DNA of 64,000 nt from Nocardia coubleae NBRC 108252 (GTDB lineage Bacteria > Actinomycetota > Actinomycetes > Mycobacteriales > Mycobacteriaceae): positions 180,091 through 244,090 of the forward strand of contig NZ_BDBD01000010.1 of the NCBI RefSeq assembly GCF_001612805.1. Reading direction: 5' to 3'. The position numbers and the translations under genes were made by a program. Of this stretch, positions 37,035-44,576 are shown in pieces (the first letter of the stretch is position 1; each line of letters begins with the position of its first letter). Under the pieces are notes generated by a model, which saw nothing but the letters and a program-made list of their open reading frames with translations, was not told where the DNA came from and did no database searches.

Positions 37035-38162
37035 TCAGCGGTTCAGGACCGCGAGCATGCCTGCCACCGCCCGGGGCCAGGTGAATTGTTCGGCGCGGTG
37101 GCGGGCGGCTTGGCGACGGTCGGTGGTCGGCATGGCGAGGACATCGGTGACGGCTCGGGCGAAGGCTCGGGGGCGGTCGGCGGCTACGGCGCCGCATTCG
37201 GCGGTGATGATGTCGGCCAGGGCCGAGGAGCGGCTGGCCACCACGGGGGTGCCCGCGGCCAGGGCTTCCAGGGCGGCGAGGCCGAAGGTTTCGTGGGGGC
37301 CGGGGGCCAGGGAGACGTCGGCGGTGGCGAGCAGGGTCGCCACCTCGGCGCGGTCGCTGATGAAACCGGTGAAGTGCACGGCGGGTTCGCCGCCGGGCAA
37401 GGGCGGCAGGGTGCGGGCGCGGCGTTCGAGGGATTCGCGGCGGGGGCCGTCGCCCGCGACGACCAGGCGGGTCGGCATGCCCGCGCGGTGCAGGGCGCCG
37501 ATCGCCTCGATGCTGCGGTCAACCCGTTTCTCCACCGACAGCCGCCCGCAGTGCACGAGCAGTGGGTAACCGTCCACGCCGAGGTCGGCACGGAGCCGAC
37601 GGTCGCGCTTGCGCGGGCTGAACAGGTCGAGGTCCACACCGAGCGGGACGAGTTCGACATTGGGTGCACCGATCCGCAGGAACTCCTCGCGGGCGAAATC
37701 GGTGGTGCACACGACCATGTCGTAGTCGTCGGCGGTGCGCCGGTTGGCCACGTCGGCGCAGCGCCGGGCGGCGGGCCCGGGGAGCACCTGGCCGAGCAAC
37801 CGGTCTAGCCGTTCGTGCGAGATCATCACGCTGGTCACGCCGCGCCGCCCGGCCCACCGTCCGAAGCCGCGCAGGGTGAGCCGGTCGGACACCTCGAGCA
37901 CGTCGGGCCGCAGCCCGGCGAGTACGTCGGCCACCGCCCGCGGGTCGGCCGCGCGGTACCCGCCGGTGAACGGAATACCGAACGCGGGCAAGGTGATTCG
38001 CAAAGCGCCGGTGGACAGTACTTCCTCGCTGCGGCGCGGGCCAGGCACGATCAGCACCACCTCGTGTCCGGCGGCCACATACCCTTCCCCCAGGTGGTGC
38101 AGCGCGGTGCGCAACCCACCGGATCGTGGGCCGTAGAAGTTCGCTAGCTGCACGATGCGCAC
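37035..38162 (-). CDS. GT4 glycosyltransferase, PimC-like alpha-mannosyltransferase
   Basis: A 375-residue GT-B enzyme. The N-terminal domain begins VQLANFYGPRSGGLRTALHHLGEGY and contains SHERLDRLLGQVLP; the C-terminal domain has HCGRLSVEKRVDRSIEA (nucleotide-sugar contact) and the E-x7-E motif in PHETFGLAALEALAAG (E near 291 and 299). The sequence strongly recalls PimC of M. tuberculosis CDC1551, which adds a mannose to phosphatidylinositol mannosides from GDP-mannose. Substrate is inferred from similarity only. The GTG at 38160-38162 is the best start. Confidence 0.85.
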   Translation of the reverse strand: MRIVQLANFYGPRSGGLRTALHHLGEGYVAAGHEVVLIVPGPRRSEEVLSTGALRITLPAFGIPFTGGYRAADPRAVADVLAGLRPDVLEVSDRLTLRGFGRWAGRRGVTSVMISHERLDRLLGQVLPGPAARRCADVANRRTADDYDMVVCTTDFAREEFLRIGAPNVELVPLGVDLDLFSPRKRDRRLRADLGVDGYPLLVHCGRLSVEKRVDRSIEAIGALHRAGMPTRLVVAGDGPRRESLERRARTLPPLPGGEPAVHFTGFISDRAEVATLLATADVSLAPGPHETFGLAALEALAAGTPVVASRSSALADIITAECGAVAADRPRAFARAVTDVLAMPTTDRRQAARHRAEQFTWPRAVAGMLAVLNR

Positions 38163-38240
38163 ATGCCGATGGTCCAGCCGTCCGGGTTACTCGCGGCTCA
38201 TGCCCGTGGAATGGCAGGTGAACACCCGTGAAAGAGCCGC

Positions 38241-39209
38241 TTAACCCGATTCGCCGTCGACGGAGGGCCGCACCCGGAGCAATCCGTGGCCGGTGGCGGC
38301 AGTGGTAACCGTCGCCAGCTCGGCGTGCGCGCGGATCCACTCGCCCTCGGCGAAGCGCACCCGCAGCGTGAGGCGCCGCGTGGTGTCCGGAGCGTGCACC
38401 AGCTCGGCGCAGGCGGCACGCAACGCGATCAGATCGGCGGGATCGATGGTCGGTCGTTCGACGGCCCAGCGATCCAGCGGCGGCGGTGGATCAGCCACCC
38501 ATTCGTAGATGACGCCGCTGGCGAGCAGGATCAGCCCGGCACCGACATCCACTCCCTTGGACACGGCGCGCAGCATCGCGACCTCGAGGTCGACCGTTTC
38601 GCCGCCGAGTTCGGGGACGGCGTGCATCAACCCGCTCACCCGGCGCAGCTCCGGCCGGGCCCGCGCCACCATCTGGAACCGGCGGACCTGCTCGTCGTCG
38701 CCGAGCACGTCGACCACTCCCTGCCAGCGCCCACCGGGCTCGAGAGTGCTGGCCATCGCGAAATAGTCGACCCGGCCGTCGAAACGGACCATGCGCCCGA
38801 ACGCCTCGGGCGGTGTGCGCACCACCCGCACGGCCCCGGGCTCGCGCGCGAAGATCAGTTCCTCCAGACCCGGCCCGTGATGGGCGAGTTCGGTGCGGGC
38901 GTCCCAATCCCAGGCGGCGACGTGACGGCGTGGCGGCACAGGCGCGTCGGCGGGCCCGATCCAGACCTGGACGCCGTGTGTCCCGCCCAGTGCGCACCGC
39001 ACGGGTTCGACGACAACGACGTTATCGCCCAGGCGCGCGGATTCCCCGCCGCGTACCGCGTCACGCAGCAGTTTCGCCTTGGCGGGGCCGATCGCGCGCG
39101 ACCAGCGTTGGGGGGCGATCCATTCCCTGATCCGCGCGTCGTCGGCGACAAGAGCCGGTTCGAGATCCTCGGTGAGGGTCTCGACCAGTAACCACCCGTC
39201 GGCGGTCAT
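38241..39209 (-). CDS. DUF5593-like sensory protein beside a c-di-GMP enzyme
   Basis: A 322-residue cytosolic protein. The stretch GTHGVQVWIGPADAPVPPRRHVAAWDWD and the later PEAFGRMVRFDGRVDYFAMASTL resemble the DUF5593/PAS-like proteins common in mycolata. No catalytic motif is visible. Its ATG follows the stop of the GGDEF-EAL gene without any gap, so the two are cotranslated and this protein is a good candidate for a sensor or adaptor of that enzyme. The family name is from memory and moderate in confidence. Confidence 0.6.
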   Translation of the reverse strand: MTADGWLLVETLTEDLEPALVADDARIREWIAPQRWSRAIGPAKAKLLRDAVRGGESARLGDNVVVVEPVRCALGGTHGVQVWIGPADAPVPPRRHVAAWDWDARTELAHHGPGLEELIFAREPGAVRVVRTPPEAFGRMVRFDGRVDYFAMASTLEPGGRWQGVVDVLGDDEQVRRFQMVARARPELRRVSGLMHAVPELGGETVDLEVAMLRAVSKGVDVGAGLILLASGVIYEWVADPPPPLDRWAVERPTIDPADLIALRAACAELVHAPDTTRRLTLRVRFAEGEWIRAHAELATVTTAATGHGLLRVRPSVDGESG

Positions 39210-41078
39210 TCAGCTGGGTGCCACGCCGCGTCCGGCACGTGGGAGATCGAGATCGAGCGGAATACGCCCCTCCCGAAGCTGAACCTCGACTTCCTCGGCG
39301 GGCATCGGTCGTGCGATCAGGAAGCCCTGGGCGCGATAGCAGCCGAGACCGACAAGGGTCCGGGCCGCCATGGGGGTCTCCACACCCTCGCCGACCACGC
39401 CGAGCCCGAACGAACCGGCCAGGCCGATAATGGATTTCACGATGGCGAGGTCGTCGTTGCTGTCGCCGAGGCGCTGCACGAAACCCCGGTCGATCTTCAC
39501 CGCGTCCACCGGCAGGGCCTTCAGATGCGACAGCGAGCTGTAACCGGTGCCGAAGTCATCGATGGCGATCTGCACGCCCATCCGCTTCAACCCGCGCAGG
39601 GTCACCCGGGTGCGCACGAGGTCTTGCACGACAACGTGTTCGGTGATTTCGAGGCACACCGAGCTGCCGTCGATCTCGAACAGGCGGAGGATGTCCTCGA
39701 TCCGCTCGACGAAATCGGCGCTCACCAGCTGCACCGGCGACACATTGATCCGGATGACGACATTGGCCGCCAGGCCACGCCGCCGCCAGTCGGCGAATTG
39801 GGAACAGGCCGAACGGATCACCCAGCGGCCGAGCTCGCCCGCCAGGTTGGTCGCCTCGGCCACCGACACGAACGCGCCGGGCGGTAACAGGCCACGGGTG
39901 GGATGCTGCCAGCGCACCAGCGCCTCGAGCGCCACGATCCGGCCGGTGCGCAGATCGACCTCGGGCTGGTAGTGCAGGATCAGCGACCCGTCGGAGACCG
40001 CGCTGCGCAGGTTCAGCTCCACATCGTCCTGGAGTTCGAACTGCGCGCGCATGGCGTCGGTGAACACCGCGACACCGTTGCCCCCACCGGATTTGGCGGA
40101 CAGGAGCGCGTGGTCGGCTCGGCGCAGGACATCCGACACCGAAGTCTCACCCGGAATGCCCAGCGCCACACCGACACTCACGCCACGGCTCACCGACTCC
40201 TGGCCCACCGAGACCCGGCGCCCGATGAGTTGCTGAATGCGCGCGGCCTCGAGTTCAGCGGCGACCGCGTCCATCGGTTCGGCGGGCACGATCACGAATT
40301 CGTCGCCACCGAGGCGGGCGATCATGTCGTCGGGCCCGAGGTTCTGTTTCAGCCTGCGGGCGAGAGTGCGGATGAAATTGTCGCCCGCGCTGTGGCCGAG
40401 GAAATCGTTGAGGGCCTTGAGCCGGTCGAGATCGAGAAAGAAGGTGGCGACGGGGCCCGGGTTTTCGGGCGCGAGCCTGCGTTCCATGTATTCGAGCAGG
40501 GCGCGCCTGTTGGCCAGGCCGGTGAGATCGTCGTGCAGGGCGATATAGCGCAGCTTCTCCTCGGCGACCACGCGCGCCTGCAGTTGCGCGAACAGTGCGG
40601 CGATCGCCTTGAGGACATTGAGTTCGCGCTTGGTCCAGGTACGGTCGCCCATCTTCACGAAGCCGAGCACACCGGTGGACTCACCCCGCGAAACCAGCGG
40701 CACACAGGCCATGGCGACCTGCGGGATGCCGGAGGATTTGCGGATCGTTTCCTGGTAGTCCTCGCTGTCGTTACCGGGCCGGACGATCAGCGGTTCGGTG
40801 GCGAATTCGAGAGCGCGGAATACCGAGTCGGCCTTGTCGAACTCCACCACCCGTAACGGGTCGGGCACCGGAGTATCCGCGCGCTGCGGCCATTCGGCGA
40901 CGAGCACGGTGGCGCGGCGGGTGCGGTCGGTATGGCGCAGATAGCTGAAATCGACGTCGAAATGTTCGACGAGTGCGGCGAGCACCCGCTCGCTCGCCGC
41001 CACCATGGTCGTGGCGTCGACACCCATCAACTCGGAGGCGACCTCGGTCACCAGTGAGTCGAGCGATTGCCGATGCAC
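39210..41078 (-). CDS. GAF-GGDEF-EAL cyclic-di-GMP turnover protein
   Basis: A 622-residue cytosolic protein with a GAF sensor domain (about 10-175), a diguanylate cyclase domain (about 185-340) with intact RLGGDEFVIVP, and a c-di-GMP phosphodiesterase domain (about 355-605) with intact ALEALVRWQHP, EITEHVV and DDFGTGYSSLSHLK. Both catalytic signatures are complete, so it may synthesise and degrade c-di-GMP under GAF control. Size and neighbours match M. tuberculosis Rv1354c, a known bifunctional enzyme that sits beside Rv1355c. The GTG at 41076-41078 is the start. No membrane segments. Confidence 0.93.
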   Translation of the reverse strand: MHRQSLDSLVTEVASELMGVDATTMVAASERVLAALVEHFDVDFSYLRHTDRTRRATVLVAEWPQRADTPVPDPLRVVEFDKADSVFRALEFATEPLIVRPGNDSEDYQETIRKSSGIPQVAMACVPLVSRGESTGVLGFVKMGDRTWTKRELNVLKAIAALFAQLQARVVAEEKLRYIALHDDLTGLANRRALLEYMERRLAPENPGPVATFFLDLDRLKALNDFLGHSAGDNFIRTLARRLKQNLGPDDMIARLGGDEFVIVPAEPMDAVAAELEAARIQQLIGRRVSVGQESVSRGVSVGVALGIPGETSVSDVLRRADHALLSAKSGGGNGVAVFTDAMRAQFELQDDVELNLRSAVSDGSLILHYQPEVDLRTGRIVALEALVRWQHPTRGLLPPGAFVSVAEATNLAGELGRWVIRSACSQFADWRRRGLAANVVIRINVSPVQLVSADFVERIEDILRLFEIDGSSVCLEITEHVVVQDLVRTRVTLRGLKRMGVQIAIDDFGTGYSSLSHLKALPVDAVKIDRGFVQRLGDSNDDLAIVKSIIGLAGSFGLGVVGEGVETPMAARTLVGLGCYRAQGFLIARPMPAEEVEVQLREGRIPLDLDLPRAGRGVAPS

Positions 41079-41095
41079 GCTGTCTCCGATCCGCG

Positions 41096-43243
41096 CTATC
41101 CGTCGTTCCTACTGCCAGGCACCGGCAACCGTCGACTGCGAACGCTCGCAGCGGCGGCGTAGCTCAGACGAAGAACCAATGCCACGTTCTCATCCTCAGA
41201 GATTTCCATGATGTCCAGGAAACGCCTCTGAATGCTGGCAAGTGTATCTGTGAACTCGGGAGAAACGCGGCGCAAATCCTCGGGCCGGTTCGCGTACAGG
41301 AACACCGGAGACACCGGCTGCACCGCCAGCCCCAGCAGTTGCGCCCGCAACCAGACCTTTTCGACGGCGGCACCGGCCCGCGCGTAGTCGGCGAGATCCG
41401 GTGCGCCGCCGCCGCGTTTCCGGAACCCGACGGCGACCAGCGCGGAACTCGACCGCACCCGATCGACCGTGAATTCGCCGAGCGCGGTGCCTGCCGACCA
41501 CTCACGCAACCGGGCCATCACATCGCTGCGGCTGCCGACCTGGAGTTTCGCGAGTTCGTCCGGTGCCGGGTCGAGGGTCCGCACGTCGATGCCGGTGCGG
41601 ATATCCTCGCCCGGCCAGCGCAATTCGGCGTAGAGCTGCTGGTGCAGCTGCGGGGTGAGATAGCGGACGCGATCGCTGGCACCGAGCAGATCCGCGGCCT
41701 CGGCGAGGCGTTCGCGCCCGGTGATCGCGTGCACGATCGCCTGCTCGCCCGCTGCTCGAGCGAGGGCGGGCAGCACCGAATCCGGGAGGTCGGCGGCATT
41801 GCCGAGGCGCCGATTGGTGTGGCGCGCGCAGGCGAGCGGGTAGTCGGCGGCGAGCTCGGCGTCGGTGCCGGGACGCAGTCGCAGGCGGGCGACCAGGGGT
41901 GCCGACGGCTCGTCGACGAGCAGTTGCGTGTCGCTGAGCAAACCGTGAGCGGCGGCCGCCGCAGTGGCGTTGTACAGCGCGGCACCGACGGCGACCGCGC
42001 TGCCGCGCAGGTCGACGTCCATCGCCGTCGTGTCCGTCGGATCGAGGGCGATCTCGATGAGCTCGTCGTCGCCGCGCAGGATCCACGGCTGCACATTGCC
42101 ACCCGAGGGCGCGCGCTGCGCGCAGGCGAGGATCGCGCCGATGGTGTCGGCGGGCGGTGGCTCGTCGTCGAGTTCGGTGGCGTGGTCGTCGGCCTCGTCG
42201 TCGAGGTAGCCGGGTTCGGCGAGCGAATCGAGGGCGGCCTCGAGGTCGATACGTGTTCGACCCGACGACAGCTTCACCCCGAGCCCGATCCGGCGGACCG
42301 CCGCACTGACGATCGCGGCACCCAGCTGCACCTCACCACCCAATTGCGGCCAGGTGGTGATGGTTTCGCCGACCTCGGCCAGGCTGGCGGCCATCCGCGC
42401 GGACAGCTGGGCCGGGTCGAGGATGCGCAGCACGTGTGGCGCCTTGGACCTGGTGTCCAGACCGGCGAGCTGGGCGCCGGTGGTCGCACCGAGCAGACCG
42501 TGGAAGGGTTCGCGGCCGGGTTCGAGGTCGTAGCGTTCGACGTCGAACAGGCCGCGGTCGTTGGTGTCCATCAGCAACGGGATGCGCCTGCGGCGGGCGG
42601 CCTCGCGGACCGCGAATTTGATGTCGAGCGAATCGCATTCCTCGACGACGAGGGAGAGCCCGTCGAGGAATTCGTCGGCGGTCTCGGTGAGCACACCGGT
42701 CTGCCAGATCTCCACCGGCAGGTACGGGTCGAGTTCGGCGATGCGGCGGGCGGTGACCACCGCTTTGTTCACGCCGACGTCGAACAGCCCGCCCGGGACC
42801 CGGTTGAGGTTCGACAGCTCGATGGTGTCGAAGTCGGCCAGGCGCAGCAGCCCGCAGGTGCCCTCGAGCGCCAGCGTGTAGGCCACCGAATGGCCGACGC
42901 TCTGCCCCACGACGCCGACGCGCAGTTCCCGCAGCCGCCGCTGTTCGTCTCGGGTGAGCTTGTTGCGGTTGCGGTCCGAGCGGATCGCGGCGAAGGCGTC
43001 GGGCCCGAGGACGGCGACGAGCGCGTTGCGCCACGGGTAGTGCACCCACCGTTCCTCGCCGGGGTCGAGCCCCGGCGGTGGGCCGGTGAGCTGATCGAGT
43101 TCGGCGCGCAGTCCGGCGCGCAGGTCGACGGTCTGGATACCGGGGGTGTCGGCGAGCTGCCGCAAGGTTGCCCGGTCGGTGGGGTCGCGCGGATCGAGCA
43201 GACGTGGCCGGTAGTCCGCCGTCTGTGGTGCTTGTTCGTTCAT
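41096..43243 (-). CDS. E1-like (ThiF/MoeB) adenylyltransferase fused to a nitroreductase domain, MoeY (Rv1355c)-like
   Basis: A 715-residue fusion. Residues about 60-330 form a ThiF/MoeB/E1-type Rossmann domain: LRVGVVGQSVGHSVAYTLAL, LADFDTIELSNLNR and the adenylation-site arginine region, but the zinc-binding CxxC pairs of MoeB are not seen. Residues about 365-700 look like an FMN-dependent nitroreductase (ACAQRAPSGGNVQPW, where SGGNVQPW is the flavin loop). Length equals that recalled for Rv1355c (moeY), also next to the GGDEF-EAL gene. E1-nitroreductase fusions also occur in peptide-modification systems. The substrate is unknown; a molybdopterin role is doubtful. Confidence 0.85.
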   Translation of the reverse strand: MNEQAPQTADYRPRLLDPRDPTDRATLRQLADTPGIQTVDLRAGLRAELDQLTGPPPGLDPGEERWVHYPWRNALVAVLGPDAFAAIRSDRNRNKLTRDEQRRLRELRVGVVGQSVGHSVAYTLALEGTCGLLRLADFDTIELSNLNRVPGGLFDVGVNKAVVTARRIAELDPYLPVEIWQTGVLTETADEFLDGLSLVVEECDSLDIKFAVREAARRRRIPLLMDTNDRGLFDVERYDLEPGREPFHGLLGATTGAQLAGLDTRSKAPHVLRILDPAQLSARMAASLAEVGETITTWPQLGGEVQLGAAIVSAAVRRIGLGVKLSSGRTRIDLEAALDSLAEPGYLDDEADDHATELDDEPPPADTIGAILACAQRAPSGGNVQPWILRGDDELIEIALDPTDTTAMDVDLRGSAVAVGAALYNATAAAAAHGLLSDTQLLVDEPSAPLVARLRLRPGTDAELAADYPLACARHTNRRLGNAADLPDSVLPALARAAGEQAIVHAITGRERLAEAADLLGASDRVRYLTPQLHQQLYAELRWPGEDIRTGIDVRTLDPAPDELAKLQVGSRSDVMARLREWSAGTALGEFTVDRVRSSSALVAVGFRKRGGGAPDLADYARAGAAVEKVWLRAQLLGLAVQPVSPVFLYANRPEDLRRVSPEFTDTLASIQRRFLDIMEISEDENVALVLRLSYAAAASVRSRRLPVPGSRNDG

Positions 43244-43552
43244 CTAGCGATCGACCCCACGAAAACGTGCCGTCGCGACCGCGGTGGTGTGGCGGTGAAT
43301 CCGCCGCAACCGCGTTTCGCCGCATGCTGCATCGACAGCCATCGGGTTCCTACTCCATGCTTCACGCCCGCAAGGGGTCGGCGTCCCATAGATGCCGACT
43401 GGTGCAGTATCCGTCATCGGTTACGAATCCACCAGACAAGTGGCTAATTTCCCGGAAACCTTCTGAGCCAGTTGAAATAACCGCAGGTCAGAAGCGGTTA
43501 GGGTGCACTGAGTAAATTTTCGCAGACCGTACGGTCCGAATGCAGCTACCCG
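43244..43552. other. Intergenic region between the MoeY-like gene and the effector-binding pair
   Basis: These 309 bases are more AT-rich than the flanking genes (for example AAGTGGCTAATTTCCCGGAAACC). The promoter of the leftward MoeY-like gene should lie on the left. I see no gene, no repeat and no clear terminator. Confidence 0.5.
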
Positions 43553-43993
43553 TCAGTTATCGACTTGGATCGAGACGAACAGTTCCACGTCGGTCGGCCC
43601 GTGCCAGACCTCGATCTCCTCGCGGTAGGCGCGCGAGATCTCGGCGGAGGCGGTGGCGTCGTCGACCTGGGCCCACACATCCTCGACCGGGTCGTGGTAG
43701 TCGCCGTTGGGCGCGAAGCGGGCGTAGATACCCTTGGGCACGCTGACCATGAGGTCACCGACGGGAACCTCGTCGGGCATGGCGAATTCGCGAGCGACGA
43801 GGGCGTTCCAGTTGCCCGCCGGGTCCGGCACGTAAACGGTGTGCAGCGGTTCGCGCCCGCCGGGACGGTCGCGCAGCCGGTCCTTGAGGAACTCGATCAG
43901 ATCGCTGTTGGAGACCTTGAAGCTGGGATGCACGCGCGGTACGGCGAGGCCGCCGTAGAGCGCCCCGCCGCGGACCACGATCGTGTAGGTCAT
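43553..43993 (-). CDS. Stand-alone GyrI-like effector-binding protein, copy B
   Basis: A 146-residue single-domain protein of the GyrI-like/AraC effector-binding (SHS2) fold. Landmarks are VPVGDLMVSVPKGIYARFAPNGDYHDPVEDVW and a C-terminal IEVWHGPTDVELFVSI, comparable to the 'fe-Y-...-v-l-...-p' ending of the fold. Such stand-alone domains bind hydrophobic cations or drugs (Cass2-like) or inhibit gyrase. Its ATG overlaps the stop of copy A in ATGA, so they are translated together and may form a heterodimer. No DNA-binding domain is attached. Confidence 0.65.
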   Translation of the reverse strand: MTYTIVVRGGALYGGLAVPRVHPSFKVSNSDLIEFLKDRLRDRPGGREPLHTVYVPDPAGNWNALVAREFAMPDEVPVGDLMVSVPKGIYARFAPNGDYHDPVEDVWAQVDDATASAEISRAYREEIEVWHGPTDVELFVSIQVDN

Positions 43994-44433
43994 CGCGGAT
44001 CGACCGCCAGGTACAGGTCGATCTTGTACGCGTGCGGGTAGCACTCGAAATCGCCGGTGAAGGTGCGTTTGATCTGGTTGTGTTCCTCGGCGTAGGCGAT
44101 CTGGGTCCACAGATCCGTCATCACCTGGGGAAAGTTACCGACCGAGGAGAAGCGGGCGTAGGCGCCGCGCGGGAGCCGGGCGGCGAGATGGCCACGGGTG
44201 ACCTGGTCGAGCGAATCGCACTGATAGCCGACGATCTGGGTGTTGTAGGTGCCCAGCTCGCCGCTGAAATCGGTGTAGGCGCTGGCCAGTGGCCCGCCGA
44301 GATCCTGGTGCAGGACCGCCGACCAGGCGGCTTCGAGGTCGTGGTCGCGCAGCTTACCGAGTGCGCGTTTGGGACTGCGGACCGGCAAACCGGCCACCCA
44401 GGTCTCGTCCCGCTCGACGATTTCGAACTGCAT
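43990..44433 (-). CDS. Stand-alone GyrI-like effector-binding protein, copy A
   Basis: A 147-residue protein of the effector-binding fold: MQFEIVERDETWVAGLPVRSP at the start, LPRGAYARFSSVGNFPQVMTDLW in the middle and DFECYPHAYKIDLYLAV at the end, a clear match to the GyrI-like pattern. The ATG at 44431-44433 gives the conserved start; an upstream in-frame start adds a non-conserved extension. First gene of a two-gene overlapping operon with copy B. Ligand unknown. Divergent from the large membrane-protein gene at 44577. Confidence 0.75.
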   Translation of the reverse strand: MQFEIVERDETWVAGLPVRSPKRALGKLRDHDLEAAWSAVLHQDLGGPLASAYTDFSGELGTYNTQIVGYQCDSLDQVTRGHLAARLPRGAYARFSSVGNFPQVMTDLWTQIAYAEEHNQIKRTFTGDFECYPHAYKIDLYLAVDPR

Positions 44434-44576
44434 TGATGACTCTCTCGAAGGTCGGCACGGTTGCGCCATGCTATCAACATCGGTCGACCCCACCTAACCA
44501 CAGCTGAGCTGGTCAAACGTCCATCACCACGCGGGGCATTGTCCGATTCACCTCCATGCCCTAAGCTCCCGCGCTC

